From: Paracoccus liaowanqingii | GTDB lineage: Bacteria > Pseudomonadota > Alphaproteobacteria > Rhodobacterales > Rhodobacteraceae | Length of the DNA stretch: 64,000 nt | Reading direction: 5' to 3' | Assembly: GCF_004683865.2 (NCBI RefSeq) | Contig: NZ_CP040759.1 | Location: forward strand, 19,455 to 83,454 | Shown here: positions 46,490 to 56,408 of the stretch, piece by piece | How the letters are laid out: each line of letters starts with the position of its first letter | Position numbering within the stretch: the stretch's first letter is position 1 | The notes under the pieces: model-generated | Told to the model about the DNA's origin: nothing | The model's input: only the letters and a program-made list of their open reading frames with translations | The model's database searches: none | Program-made: the position numbers and the translations under genes

Positions 46490-47515
46490 GATGCCATGCG
46501 CTCCAAATCGAATTCAATGGGCTGGCCCCGCAGGGCCATCGATCGCGTCGCCGTCGCCAGCATCTGGACGACCCGCGCTCCGCAGGCGCCGTCTGTAATT
46601 GGCGTTCCATTCGTCTGGATGCAGCGGACGAATTCCTCCAGTTCCGTAACCAGCGCCTCGCGGGCCGACACCACAGGGGCCGACATGTCACCGATGCGGT
46701 ACGAGATCAGGTGCTCGTGCGCCTGCACCTGATCCGTAGTCAGGGTTACCCCACGGTCATAGATTTTCACCTTCTCGGCTCGTCTGCATGTCGTCATAGA
46801 CAACCATCCGCCGGCTGCCGCCGATCATGGTTTGGCGGACCTTTACCGGTGCCAGCCAGTTGACGTTCAAATGCGCGATGGCGCCATCGTCGAAGAACAC
46901 GGACAAGTGCGCCATGTTCTCAGGGCTGCTGGGGACAAAGCAGGCGCCGCTAGCCGATATGGCCACGGGCCGGGCGTCCAGTAGATGATCGATGATGGCA
47001 AAATCATGCACAGCAAGATCCCAAATCACGCTGACATCCCGTTGGAACAGGCCCAGGTTCACGCGGGTCGAGTCATAGTAGTAGATGTCGCCGATCTCGC
47101 CCCTGGTGATCAGGTCGCCGATGGCGCGCACGGCGCCCGTATAGACGAAGGTGTGGTCCACCATCAGCACCCTGCCCCGACGTGCTGCCTCCTCCACCAG
47201 GATCGCTGAGGTTACGGGGGAATCTGTCATCGGCTTCTCGACAAGGACATGCTTACCTGCTCGCAGCGCGGTACGGGCGATTTCGAAGTGACTGGACACC
47301 GGCGTCGCGACCACGATTGCGTCGATCGCAGGATCGGCGACCAGATCGCGCCAGTCCGTCACCAGCCGCGATGCAGGATGCCGGCGTCCGGCACGTCCCA
47401 GGGCGGCGGTCGAAAGATCCGCCACCATTTCAAGGCTCATCGTGTCGCTTTCGGCGACGGCGCGTGCGATGTTCGGCCCCCAGTAGCCGTAACCGATGAT
47501 ACCGACCCGGATCAT
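46486..47515 (-). pseudogene. Gfo/Idh/MocA oxidoreductase, WbpB/WlbA-like, single-base frameshift
   Basis: From ATG 47515: [20 protein letters not shown] (NAD-binding), AIVVATPVSSHFEIARTALR, GKHVLVEKPMTDSPVTSAIL (EKP motif), IWDLAVHDFAIIDHLL. The frame breaks at about 46775, where an extra C follows ACGAG; the C-terminal part EKVKIYDRGVTLTTDQVQAH continues in the next frame to 46486. When corrected the protein has about 340 residues. It would oxidise the 3-position of UDP-GlcNAcA, feeding the aminotransferase. The corrected stop overlaps the aminotransferase start as ATGA. Confidence 0.88.
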
Positions 47516-48036
47516 GCCGCACTCGTCGAACGAGGGTCGGCGTTTCGCAGGCTGTTGACGCAAGGATGCCGCCGGACGTCGCCGATCACCCGTGCCGGGT
47601 TGCCGGCAACGATCGCATGGTCGGGCACGTCCCGCGTGACGACCGAACCCGCGCCTACAAGCGCGCCCGTACCAACGGTCACCCCGCAGACAATCGTCGC
47701 ATTCGACCCGATAGCCGCGCGGTGCCTGACCAGTGTCGGCATGCAATCCCAGTCACCGTCGCGCTTCAGCTTCCCCGTCTCGGTGGTGGCAGCAGGCAGC
47801 AGTTCGTTCGTGAACATGACACCATGGGCCACCATCACCTCGTCCTCGATCGTCACGCCTTCGCAGATGAACGAGTGTGATGAGATCTTGCAGCGCTCGC
47901 CGATGCGGCTGCCCTTCTGGATCTCAACAAAGGGCCCTACACGTGTTTCATTGCCTATCTCACATCCATAAATGTTGACGAGTTCACGATGCGTGAAGAC
48001 GACATCTTTACCGACGATGCAGTTCATGATGGGCAT
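47512..48036 (-). CDS. Hexapeptide-repeat N-acetyltransferase, WbpD/WlbB-like
   Basis: 174 residues with a left-handed beta-helix of hexapeptide repeats ([40 protein letters not shown], then [52 protein letters not shown]). It would acetylate the 3-amino group to finish UDP-2,3-diacetamido-2,3-dideoxy-glucuronate. The ATG at 48036 has GGGAGGA four bases upstream; the longer frame is rejected. It is the first gene of the minus-strand sugar operon and overlaps the oxidoreductase start as ATGA. Confidence 0.9.
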   Translation of the reverse strand: MPIMNCIVGKDVVFTHRELVNIYGCEIGNETRVGPFVEIQKGSRIGERCKISSHSFICEGVTIEDEVMVAHGVMFTNELLPAATTETGKLKRDGDWDCMPTLVRHRAAIGSNATIVCGVTVGTGALVGAGSVVTRDVPDHAIVAGNPARVIGDVRRHPCVNSLRNADPRSTSAA

Positions 48037-48302
48037 CGAATCCTCCCTGGCCACATGCGGCCATGTGCTTCTGTTATGTTCTTAGGCGGATCCCGCGCTC
48101 GGACGATGACGTCATTTCAGCCATGACCCGATGTCCCCTTGGAGAAGATGCACAAAGGAAAGCCCGTGTGGCCTGTGCCTTTGACGCTACCTACCCTCCA
48201 TTGGTCAGTAGCTAGGCGGCGCCTACGCCTTTTGATCAGGTTGCGTAGCCACGAACGAAAACGAAAATAGATCCGTCGGCTCTGCGCCGGCTGCGCATTG
48301 AC
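48037..48302. promoter_or_regulatory. Divergent promoter region of the sugar-nucleotide operon and formyltransferase gene
   Basis: A 266-bp gap between genes reading away from each other. A small inverted repeat CACATG-CGGC-CATGTG lies at about 48053-48068, close to the acetyltransferase start, and could be an operator. No definite -10 or -35 boxes were identified. Confidence 0.4.
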
Positions 48303-49259
48303 ATGATGGATGCTTTCGGGATTGGTCCAACAGGGGAAGGTGCAGTGCGGGTCGGGGTACTGGGCAGAACTGCAATGCTGGTCAACGCCGCGCGCGCCGT
48401 GGCTGATCAGGGGCACCAGATCTCGTTTGTGCAGACCTGCGGAACCGGGCAGTACCACAATGCAGTCCAATCCGATTTCGCACACCTTGCTGCGAATTTC
48501 GATGCACCTTTCATGTTGGGCGGTTCGGTTCGCACAACGATGGCCGCATGGCGCGACACCGGAACCGAGGTATGTATCTCGATTAATTGGCCGACGCTGG
48601 TCCCGGCCGAGGCGCTCGAGATGCTGCCCCATGGCATCCTGAACGCCCATGCTGGCGACCTGCCGCGGTATCGCGGCAATGCCTGTCCCAACTGGGCGAT
48701 CCTGAACCATGAACAGCAGATTGGCCTAACCATCCACAGGATGGTACCGGCGCTGGATGCCGGACCTTGGCTGTTCAAGACCTTCATGCCGCTGGACGAG
48801 GATGTGTATATCGGTGACGTCTATGCTTGGCTTGAACGCACGGTGCCGCGGGCCTTCTGCGAGGCAATCGATAGGCTGAAGACTACGGGCTTCCGCGATC
48901 AAAATTCGGACATCATGCCACTGCGCACCTTCCCGCGCCGCCCGGAGGACGCCCGGATTGACTGGAAGATGTGCAGTCGTGATATCCTGGCGCTCATCCG
49001 GGCCAGCTCGCACCCCTTTGACGGCGCGTTCACGACGCTCGATCAGAAGCGGACGGTGCGGATCTGGCGCGCCAGAACCTTCTCCCCGCCCTACGACCTA
49101 TTGGCGGTCCCCGGGCAGGTCTGTATGGGCCAGTCCGGTGACCCGGTCATTGCCACCGCCGACGGGATGATCCTTCTTGAGGAATGCAATATCGACGGAG
49201 AGGCATTGGCAAACGCCAAGCATATCATTCTGAGGTCGCTTCGGAACCGGCTTGTCTGA
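48303..49259 (+). CDS. Sugar N-formyltransferase (methionyl-tRNA formyltransferase-like)
   Basis: 318 residues. The N10-formyl-tetrahydrofolate-dependent formyltransferase fold is shown by VCISINWPTLVPAEALEMLP, then the catalytic LNAHAGDLPRYRGNACPNWA (Asn, His and the following RG) and IGLTIHRMVPALDAGPWLFK. The second domain (DARIDWKMCSRDILALIRAS, HPFDGAFTTLDQKRTVRIW) binds the substrate. In polysaccharide clusters such enzymes formylate amino sugars such as 4-amino-4,6-dideoxyhexoses. It is the only plus-strand gene in this half, divergent from the acetyltransferase. Confidence 0.85.
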   Translation: MMDAFGIGPTGEGAVRVGVLGRTAMLVNAARAVADQGHQISFVQTCGTGQYHNAVQSDFAHLAANFDAPFMLGGSVRTTMAAWRDTGTEVCISINWPTLVPAEALEMLPHGILNAHAGDLPRYRGNACPNWAILNHEQQIGLTIHRMVPALDAGPWLFKTFMPLDEDVYIGDVYAWLERTVPRAFCEAIDRLKTTGFRDQNSDIMPLRTFPRRPEDARIDWKMCSRDILALIRASSHPFDGAFTTLDQKRTVRIWRARTFSPPYDLLAVPGQVCMGQSGDPVIATADGMILLEECNIDGEALANAKHIILRSLRNRLV

Positions 49260-49319
49260 AACTGCGAAGACGCTCGCGGATTTGTAGTCATATGCCTCTG
49301 GGCCGGCTTTTTGCGGACG

Positions 49320-50300
49320 TCATAATCTGCGCCTGATCCGCTGCCAGATCGGCAGGATCACATAGGGGTCCAGTCCAATCGGAAGGAAAGCCCGCGACAA
49401 CCAGTGCTCTAGCCGAGCTAATCCTTGCAACGGCGGCGCGGTGCGTCCCCATGCCGTTCGCTGCAGGTATCGATAATACAAGGCACGCTTGCGGGTCCAG
49501 ACACGGAACTTCCACGGCTTGTTAGCTGTCGTGAAATGGATAATTGCCGGGTTGCGGCAAGCCGCGCGAGTCGCTCGATGGTCCTCCGGCCGCGCCTTCC
49601 GCATCCACCGGCTGAACATCAGCGCTTGGACGTTCCACCGCCGGTCCAAAAGAGCAATTTCGCCCTGCAGCACAGCATTCAGCGCGTCCTGGTCGTGAAA
49701 CTGCAGCATCGGCCCTTGGGCTTCCGCAAAGCGAAGCAGGCGGTCTGCCAGCCGGTCGCGACGCCAGCGGTCAAGATCCATTACGAGGACGCCCGAATTG
49801 ACGTAGACATGATCTGCCGCGATCCCAAGCCGCGTCAGCCTGTTTTCCGTCGTGCCGCCCATCCAGTCGCATTCTGCGACTGCCCCGGCCGCGCAGCCTG
49901 CCAAGTCAATCTCCCACAGCCGTCGCAAGTCATCGAGAACGACAAGGTCGCAGTCTAGATAGATCACCCGCCGGATCGTAGTGGCAAGTACCTCAGGCGC
50001 GAGGAAGCGCAGATAAGCTTCTTTGGTGATATATCGGTCGACATGCGCACCCATGACGCGTCCACTGTCGACTTTGTGAAAGCTGACAGCCACGTTGCTG
50101 AAGGGTCGCAGCGTCTCGGCCAGCATTTCGCGAGATACCGGATCGTCTTCGGTAGTCATGACATGAATGTGTACAGGATGAGGGCTGCTGGCGACGGCTA
50201 GTGACACAGCCGCAACAGCGGCATGTTGCAGATAGTGCCGATCCGCGCAGAACAGCACCTGAACCGCATCCACCGCCGCATCTGCCATATCGATCGTCAT
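49320..50300 (-). CDS. Glycosyltransferase family 8
   Basis: 326 residues, GT-A fold retaining enzyme. VQVLFCADRHYLQHAAVAAV at the start, RVIYLDCDLVVLDDLRRLWE (the DxD motif as DCD), YVNSGVLVMDLDRWRRDRLA, QFHDQDALNAVLQGEIALLD and AIIHFTTANKPWKF are classical GT8 features. The ATG at 50300 overlaps the flippase stop as ATGA; a much longer upstream frame is a shadow. The donor is probably UDP-glucose or UDP-galactose by family. Confidence 0.92.
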   Translation of the reverse strand: MTIDMADAAVDAVQVLFCADRHYLQHAAVAAVSLAVASSPHPVHIHVMTTEDDPVSREMLAETLRPFSNVAVSFHKVDSGRVMGAHVDRYITKEAYLRFLAPEVLATTIRRVIYLDCDLVVLDDLRRLWEIDLAGCAAGAVAECDWMGGTTENRLTRLGIAADHVYVNSGVLVMDLDRWRRDRLADRLLRFAEAQGPMLQFHDQDALNAVLQGEIALLDRRWNVQALMFSRWMRKARPEDHRATRAACRNPAIIHFTTANKPWKFRVWTRKRALYYRYLQRTAWGRTAPPLQGLARLEHWLSRAFLPIGLDPYVILPIWQRIRRRL

Positions 50301-51769
50301 TCCACCCCTACCGGCTTGCGGATGCGACCGAAGCGAACAGGAAGCAATGCTCGCAGCGCCCCAATTTCGGTGCCGACCGGATGCCCGACCACCCGCAGGG
50401 CTGTAGCCCAGCCCGTGGCACCCCCGCCTATCGCGATCAGGCACTGTCCCCAGCCCAGGGAGAAGCCATTGCCGCCAATCATGATGACCGTGATCGGCAC
50501 CACCGCCGTGGCAACAGCCAAGACCAAGCTGTCGCGGGAGGCCGTCGCCATGTCCCGCCAACCGACATTGATCGCCCTGCGCACGAACCAGAAAGCGACT
50601 GCCATCTGGAATGGTGCCAAGATCATCATGCTTGCCGCGACCGCCTCGATGCTGATGGTGCCAGCCGCAAAAACCAGCATGGCAGATGGCGGTAGGCTGA
50701 TCAGACTGGACCACAAGGTGTCCCTGATACGGCCGTGAGCTACGAGCACCGGGAAGGTCAGGAATGCTGGCGCCATCGCCATCGTCCCAGCGGCAATCAT
50801 GCGCACCAGCGGCACGGCCTCGATCCACTGAGGTCCTAGAATAACAAGAACAACGGGCTCGGCTAGCAGAACCAGCATGACAAGCATCGGCCACTGCACT
50901 GCGGACATGAGCAAATAGCCATGCAGATAGCTGGCCTTCAGATCTCCTCCGCTGCGCGCTTGCGCGGCAAGTACCGGCAACACCACGGGCTGCAGGGCCG
51001 AAACAATGCTGCGGTCGGGCAACTGGCACACGGTGACCGCCCGCGCGAAGAGTCCGACGGCCTCGAACGACAGCAGCTTGCCCAGCATGAGGCGTGGAAG
51101 CGACTCGTAGGCCATGTTGACCAAGCTCACTGAAGATGAGACGAGCCCGAAGGACAGGATCTGCCGGGCCTCGGCCAGCGACGGCCGGAACATCGCAGGC
51201 TGGGGACGGACCGCGACTGCCGCGACAGCCAAAGCGGTGCCAGAGGCGAGAAAGCCCCAGACATAGCTTTCCGGTCCAAAGCCTGCAAACCCTAGTGTGA
51301 TCGTCACCGTCGCACTGGTCAGGGCGGCAAGAACGTTCAGGATTGCCAGCGTGCGGAAATCAAGCTCGCGCTGCAACAGCGCAACGATAGGCGTGGCGAA
51401 GGGTATGACCAGAAAGCCGAAAGCTGCCAAGCGAAGCAGGCCTTCGATCTCGCTAGCGCCAAAGAAAATCGCGACGGCATCGGCGGAGAGCAGCAGCCCC
51501 CCCATCAGCACCAGCGAAAGCAGCATTGTGACAGTAAAAGCGCTGCGCAGCGTCTTTGCATGCAGCTCTGGGGTCTGCACTACATAAACCCCAACGCCGA
51601 ACGTCCGCAGATTGTCCGCAAGCATCAGGATGCTGTTTGCGATGACATAGAGGCCCGTCTCGGCCGGCGTCAGCAGCCTGGCCATCACCATCGTCGTGAC
51701 CACAAGCAGCACTTGGGACAAATATTTGTCCGCCGCCGAAAACAGCATCGAGACCCTGATTCTCTCCAT
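50297..51769 (-). CDS. Polysaccharide flippase (Wzx/RfbX-type, MOP superfamily)
   Basis: 490 residues, with about twelve to fourteen membrane segments. The start MERIRVSMLFSAADKYLSQV, LLVVTTMVMARLLTPAETGL, then FGVGVYVVQTPELHAKTLRS and the second-half pattern LSFEAVGLFARAVTVCQLPD fit the oligosaccharide flippases that move lipid-linked repeat units to the periplasm. It belongs to the minus-strand operon with the glycosyltransferases on both sides and is coupled to the GT8 gene. Confidence 0.9.
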   Translation of the reverse strand: MERIRVSMLFSAADKYLSQVLLVVTTMVMARLLTPAETGLYVIANSILMLADNLRTFGVGVYVVQTPELHAKTLRSAFTVTMLLSLVLMGGLLLSADAVAIFFGASEIEGLLRLAAFGFLVIPFATPIVALLQRELDFRTLAILNVLAALTSATVTITLGFAGFGPESYVWGFLASGTALAVAAVAVRPQPAMFRPSLAEARQILSFGLVSSSVSLVNMAYESLPRLMLGKLLSFEAVGLFARAVTVCQLPDRSIVSALQPVVLPVLAAQARSGGDLKASYLHGYLLMSAVQWPMLVMLVLLAEPVVLVILGPQWIEAVPLVRMIAAGTMAMAPAFLTFPVLVAHGRIRDTLWSSLISLPPSAMLVFAAGTISIEAVAASMMILAPFQMAVAFWFVRRAINVGWRDMATASRDSLVLAVATAVVPITVIMIGGNGFSLGWGQCLIAIGGGATGWATALRVVGHPVGTEIGALRALLPVRFGRIRKPVGVE

Positions 51770-51832
51770 GTCGTTGTCCTTTCATATGCCGCGCGCGCCG
51801 TTGGCGCGATGACACACAGCCAACAGAAGCTT

Positions 51833-53533
51833 TCAGCCAGCAGCCATGCGCAGCCGCACCGTCAGCCATTCCGGCACTAGGTTGCGCACCGATGACAAGC
51901 CGCGCCGGAAGGCGAATTCCTGCCGCAACGCCATGCCACCCCAAGCCGCTAGCCTCTGCGGGCCTGGCATTGTCTTCAGACCCAGTTCCCGTGAATGAGC
52001 AAGACGGGCGGCAGAAGAAGGACGGGTCAGCACCGTGCCGAAGACAAAGGGCAGGTAGGCATCGAGGTCGTCCAGGCGCGGCTCTTCATTACCTGGTAGC
52101 GTAGGTATCCGCGCCGGCAGAGTAAGCGCGGCCTGATAGATTCCGGCAAGTTCCTGGCGCCACGTTGCGCCCATGTTCGTGCGACGGATCTCGGCCATCG
52201 TCTGGCGGCCAAGCGCGATCCTGCGATCCTGGTTCGCAACCAGTTCCGTGATTATGTGGCGGAAATCTCGAAGACTCCTCGCCCGCATCAGTCCGGTGTC
52301 CATGCCGACAGAGTCTGCGCCCATGACCTCGCACCCCGGACCAAAGGCGTAACGCGTGACGATAGGCAGGCCGCGCAGCCCGGCCTCCAGCAGCGAGGTA
52401 ATCGAAGGGAATGGAAAGGAATCCAGGTAGATGTCGGCTGCAGCATAAAACTGTTCGGTATCTTCCGTTTCCGGTTTGACTGTGATCTGCCCAGGTGCGT
52501 GTGTTTCTGCTGCAGACCAGTCGACAGTCTTGCCCGGGCCAATTACGATAAGGCGGACCCGGCGATCCGCTTGCAGGATGGGGCAGATTGCGTCAGCGAA
52601 GCTTGTCCCGCCAAGAGATCGGAACTTGACTGCGCGCGCCACAGTTAGCAGGACAACGTCTTCCTCTGCCAGTCCAAGAGCCTGTCTTGCGGCCGTTCGC
52701 GACCACGGCGCCGGCAAGTCGAGGCAGAGTGGCAACAGGAAGTTCCGATCGGACGGGATACTGCGCCTGTCGACGTTAAGGCGATGTCCCGAGACCCGCG
52801 TGCTTATTACGCCGTCAACAAGTCCTGCTCCGACCCAGAAGACGTGATCGGCATGATTCAGCAGTAACACAGGCGGTCGCTCGGCCATCCCAGACATCGC
52901 GACGAATGGAATGACGTCTTGGTTGTGCACATGAAGCACTACTAGATCGGCCTTGGCGAAAACTGCCTGCAGATCCCGCGCCCAATCAAGGATGCCCCCA
53001 ATCCTGCGATTGACATAGTCAATGCTGCCCCCTGCAGCCGCTACAGCGCGCAGTATGGGTTCCGGCAGCGGCGCAGTCTGCCGTGTCAGGGCAATCGAAT
53101 GACGGTTCTGGCGATCCTCTCCGATCCAGCGCCATAACATGCGACCATGTCCGCCAATGACTGACACCTGCGTCACGACATGCAGAACGCGAAGCGGACC
53201 AGCTGGACGCTTCGGCCGCGGTGCCATGAATGGTAGCGCCGCCGAACCCAGGCGCCACAACAGGTGGTCAAGCCGACTACTGGCGAAGCTGCCGGGGTGC
53301 CACAGAACGGCATGGTTCGCGGCAACCTGCGCCAATGCCGCTGCCTTGGCATGGCGGTGGCGCTTGATCTCCAATTCGACTGGCGCCAGGAGGGCGGAGA
53401 ATTCGTCTTGATGCTGGCGTAGAAGATCACACCCCGCCAGGCGCCATTCCTCAAGTCGGGTGGATAGCTCCGGGTCCGTACTGGTATCTTCTCGACTGAA
53501 TACCTGCTTGGATCTGTTGGGAGCAACCCTCAT
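51833..53533 (-). CDS. Glycosyltransferase family 4-like, 566 residues
   Basis: Longer than usual because of an N-terminal 110-residue helical extension. GT-B part: [60 protein letters not shown], then [40 protein letters not shown] and [20 protein letters not shown] (EAGL in the EX7E region). Its start overlaps the decarboxylase stop as ATGA. Substrate unknown. Confidence 0.8.
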   Translation of the reverse strand: MRVAPNRSKQVFSREDTSTDPELSTRLEEWRLAGCDLLRQHQDEFSALLAPVELEIKRHRHAKAAALAQVAANHAVLWHPGSFASSRLDHLLWRLGSAALPFMAPRPKRPAGPLRVLHVVTQVSVIGGHGRMLWRWIGEDRQNRHSIALTRQTAPLPEPILRAVAAAGGSIDYVNRRIGGILDWARDLQAVFAKADLVVLHVHNQDVIPFVAMSGMAERPPVLLLNHADHVFWVGAGLVDGVISTRVSGHRLNVDRRSIPSDRNFLLPLCLDLPAPWSRTAARQALGLAEEDVVLLTVARAVKFRSLGGTSFADAICPILQADRRVRLIVIGPGKTVDWSAAETHAPGQITVKPETEDTEQFYAAADIYLDSFPFPSITSLLEAGLRGLPIVTRYAFGPGCEVMGADSVGMDTGLMRARSLRDFRHIITELVANQDRRIALGRQTMAEIRRTNMGATWRQELAGIYQAALTLPARIPTLPGNEEPRLDDLDAYLPFVFGTVLTRPSSAARLAHSRELGLKTMPGPQRLAAWGGMALRQEFAFRRGLSSVRNLVPEWLTVRLRMAAG

Positions 53534-54552
53534 CCCTGCAGCGCCAGCGAATTAGCAACGGGCAGCGGCATCGACGTTTGAGGTATCAGCGGTCGATAGA
53601 TCCTCTGGGACGCGCTGTTCAACTTGCCTTCAAAATGCTCGATCGTGCGAGCAAGCCCGTCGCGCAAGGCAACTCGCGGCTGCCAGCCAAGCTGCATTCG
53701 TGCGCGCGTGATGTCGGGCTGGCGCTGCAGCGGGTCATCCTGCGGCAACGGCCGATATTCAATCCGTGATGTCGAGTTTGTCATCTCAATCACCATCTCT
53801 GCCAACTGGCGCACGGTGAACTCTGCCGGGTTTCCGATATTAATTGGGCCGATGACATCTGGGGATTGGACAAGACGGACGATCCCGTCGATTAGGTCAT
53901 CGACATAGCAGAAAGACCGGGTTTGTGAGCCGTCGCCGTAAAGTGTGACTGGTTCGCCCTTCAATGCTTGGACAATAAAATTCGACACGACCCGCCCGTC
54001 GTTCAGGTTCATGCGAGGTCCGTAGGTGTTAAAGATCCGGGCGATCCGGATATCGACACCGTACTGTCGGTGGTAGTCGAAAAAAAGCGTTTCGGCGCAG
54101 CGTTTACCTTCGTCATAGCAGGCCCGGGGCCCAATAGGGCTGACGCTGCCCCGATAGGTTTCGGGCTGGGGGTGGACGGCCGGATCGCCGTAGACCTCGC
54201 TTGTCGAAGCTTGGAATACCCGCGCCCGCGTCCGTTTGGCCAGGCCCAGGACATTGATCGCACCGTGGACGTTAGTCTTAACGGTCTGAACCGGGTCGAA
54301 CTGGTAGTGGATCGGCGACGCGGGACAGGCTAGGTTGTAGATCTCGTCGACCTCGACATAGAGGGGAAACGTCACATCATGGCGCATCAGTTCGAACCGG
54401 TGATCGTCCAGCAGGTGAAGCACGTTGTCGCGACTTCCCGTGAAGAAGTTGTCGACGCAGAGCACGTCGTGCCCCTGCCCCAGCAGTGCCTCGCACAGAT
54501 ACGAGCCGAGGAACCCTGCCCCTCCGGTGACCAGTATGCGCTTGCGTGTCAT
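53530..54552 (-). CDS. UDP-glucuronate decarboxylase (UDP-xylose synthase)
   Basis: 340 residues, extended SDR converting UDP-glucuronate to UDP-xylose. [115 protein letters not shown] (YxxxK), [20 protein letters not shown] are nearly invariant in this family. The ATG at 54552 has AAGGAA five bases upstream. Together with ugd it shows that xylose or a derived pentose is likely in the polymer. Confidence 0.96.
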   Translation of the reverse strand: MTRKRILVTGGAGFLGSYLCEALLGQGHDVLCVDNFFTGSRDNVLHLLDDHRFELMRHDVTFPLYVEVDEIYNLACPASPIHYQFDPVQTVKTNVHGAINVLGLAKRTRARVFQASTSEVYGDPAVHPQPETYRGSVSPIGPRACYDEGKRCAETLFFDYHRQYGVDIRIARIFNTYGPRMNLNDGRVVSNFIVQALKGEPVTLYGDGSQTRSFCYVDDLIDGIVRLVQSPDVIGPINIGNPAEFTVRQLAEMVIEMTNSTSRIEYRPLPQDDPLQRQPDITRARMQLGWQPRVALRDGLARTIEHFEGKLNSASQRIYRPLIPQTSMPLPVANSLALQG

Positions 54553-54586
54553 GTGACTTCCTTTTCGCGAACAAGAAGGCAATGGC

Positions 54587-56047
54587 TCAATAGGCGCCGT
54601 CGCCTTTGATGACGGCCGCAGCCGTGCCGAGGATAATTTGGGCGTCCATCCAGATCGATCGGTTGTCGATGTAGAAGCTATCAAGTTCCTCTTGACGGCG
54701 AATGTCTGCACTACTGCGCCCAGAGACCTGCCACAGGCCTGTGATCCCGGGCATGACTGTGCAGCGCCTAGCCCTGAACGCCGGGTCCATGGCGTCGAGG
54801 TGATACAGCGGGAACGGCCGTGGACCTACGATGCCCATGTCTCCGTTCAGCACGTTAAAGACCTGCGGCAGCTCATCAAGGCTGAGCATCCTGAGGAAAT
54901 TGCCGATGCCGGGGAGAATGCGGGGGTCGTTGCGCAGCTTGTAGTGGCGGCTCCACTCGGCCTGCGCCTCCTCGTCCTGGGCCAGCAGTGCCTCGAGGCG
55001 CCGGTCTGCGTCGCGGTACATGGTGCGCAGCTTCAGCATGTGGAAGTGTCGCGCGCCAAGGCCTTCGCGGATCTGCCGGTAAAGGACCGGCCCGGGGTCG
55101 ACAACGTAGATCGCCACCGCTGACAGCATCATCACCGGCAGAATGACAGGTAGTGCAGCAAGAGCCAATGCCACGTCCAGCGATCGGCTGACGAATGATT
55201 GGGCGTGACCTAGCTTGCGCGATCTCAGCCGAAGGCCAATTTCGCCTCGGACATCTCCAGGCAGCAGGCCCCCTGCCCGAGCGCCCGGAACTCCAGCCAG
55301 AACCACCACCTCCTCGAAGCGGCGCAGGATGCTGTCTATCTCCTGGTCGCCAGGTCCCGCCCCTGCCAGTAGCGCCAGACCGAAGGCAGGGGCTTGTAAC
55401 GGCTCGACTGCCTCAGCGCAGCGTATGCCCAGCCGCCAATTCTCGTCGAAGTACCGCCTGAACTTCTCCGCATCCTCGCCCTGCGCGATAATCACTGCCG
55501 GCATGCCCCAGACGCCGCATCGCCGCAAAAGCGACTGGATCATGGCCCGAAACGCCAGTTGCAGCACAAGCGCAGTCACAAGGAAGGTTAGAACCAGAGC
55601 GCAGAGCATCCAATCTGTGGTGAAAAGCATGACGCCGACGATCGTCAGCAGCGCGACTTTGCCCCATGTTAGAATGCGACGGCGAAGACATTCGTGTGGG
55701 TAGATACCATAGCCTGGGTAGAGACGGGCACTATTGAGAAGAACAATCTGCGCGACAGCTATCAAGGCAAGCGTCGGTAAAAGACCCGGTGGGCGCAGAC
55801 CCTGTTGCAGCAAAAGGTATCCCGCAGCCAGCAGCGCCATCGCGTCTCCGACCACAAGGACGCCTGCCGAAAAAGTCATCGATCGATTGACGGATGCGTG
55901 ACCCCAGGCTCGGATGACTGGGGACGGCAATGGCCTGAGCATAACCGGCTCTTCACAAGCGTTCGCAGGCGCAGTCTCCGCAGCGTCGACCAGACGCGCT
56001 TCTGGTAGCCGTCGCATGTCATGCCCCAAGATCTCTGCCCGACCCAT
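54587..56047 (-). CDS. Initiating undecaprenyl-phosphate sugar phosphotransferase (WbaP/ExoY type)
   Basis: 486 residues. Four membrane segments in the N-terminal half, a CoA-binding-like middle domain, a fifth segment ([20 protein letters not shown]) and the catalytic bacterial sugar-transferase domain: [87 protein letters not shown]. It transfers the first sugar phosphate to undecaprenyl phosphate. The ATG at 56047 has GGGAGG seven bases upstream; the longer frame to 56131 is not preferred. First gene of its minus-strand group. Confidence 0.93.
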   Translation of the reverse strand: MGRAEILGHDMRRLPEARLVDAAETAPANACEEPVMLRPLPSPVIRAWGHASVNRSMTFSAGVLVVGDAMALLAAGYLLLQQGLRPPGLLPTLALIAVAQIVLLNSARLYPGYGIYPHECLRRRILTWGKVALLTIVGVMLFTTDWMLCALVLTFLVTALVLQLAFRAMIQSLLRRCGVWGMPAVIIAQGEDAEKFRRYFDENWRLGIRCAEAVEPLQAPAFGLALLAGAGPGDQEIDSILRRFEEVVVLAGVPGARAGGLLPGDVRGEIGLRLRSRKLGHAQSFVSRSLDVALALAALPVILPVMMLSAVAIYVVDPGPVLYRQIREGLGARHFHMLKLRTMYRDADRRLEALLAQDEEAQAEWSRHYKLRNDPRILPGIGNFLRMLSLDELPQVFNVLNGDMGIVGPRPFPLYHLDAMDPAFRARRCTVMPGITGLWQVSGRSSADIRRQEELDSFYIDNRSIWMDAQIILGTAAAVIKGDGAY

Positions 56048-56408
56048 CGTCCGACCTCCCTGTTCCGGCATCCCCCGCACCAGGGCACGGGTCCTGAGGC
56101 TTCCAGTGGGGCGGCTGCCGCTGACCGGCACTTCGCAGGTAAAGCTAGGAGAGAAACCGGTGACAAGAATATGTAGCTATTAGAGTGTATCTGGCGGTCC
56201 CAGCACCTCCCAACGGCGTATAAAGGACGAATTCCGCCAGTCCTGCGCCACGCTTGGGCATCATTTCGCGCGATTTTAGGGATCTACACTTGGACCGCTT
56301 GTGTCCGTTTGGTTGCCGCTCTACCGCTGCAGGTCGCCCGCGGCACCGATTGATTACCTACTGTCAGGACGTGACAGCGGGTGCACACTACAGAACAGGA
56401 ATAACTTT
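56048..56408. promoter_or_regulatory. Divergent promoter region between initiating transferase and beta-helix gene
   Basis: About 360 bp without a gene, between genes reading away from each other. It holds the promoters for the initiating transferase group (minus) and the secreted protein (plus). An AT-richer patch with TAGCTATTAGAGTG lies at about 56171-56186, and GGCGTATAAAGG at about 56215. No operator was identified with confidence. Confidence 0.4.

Noticed and set aside
50300..51029. N-terminal 240 codons of the long frame containing the GT8 gene
   Set aside because: They run antiparallel in frame-shifted phase inside the flippase gene; the GT8 family start and ATGA overlap place the true start at 50300.
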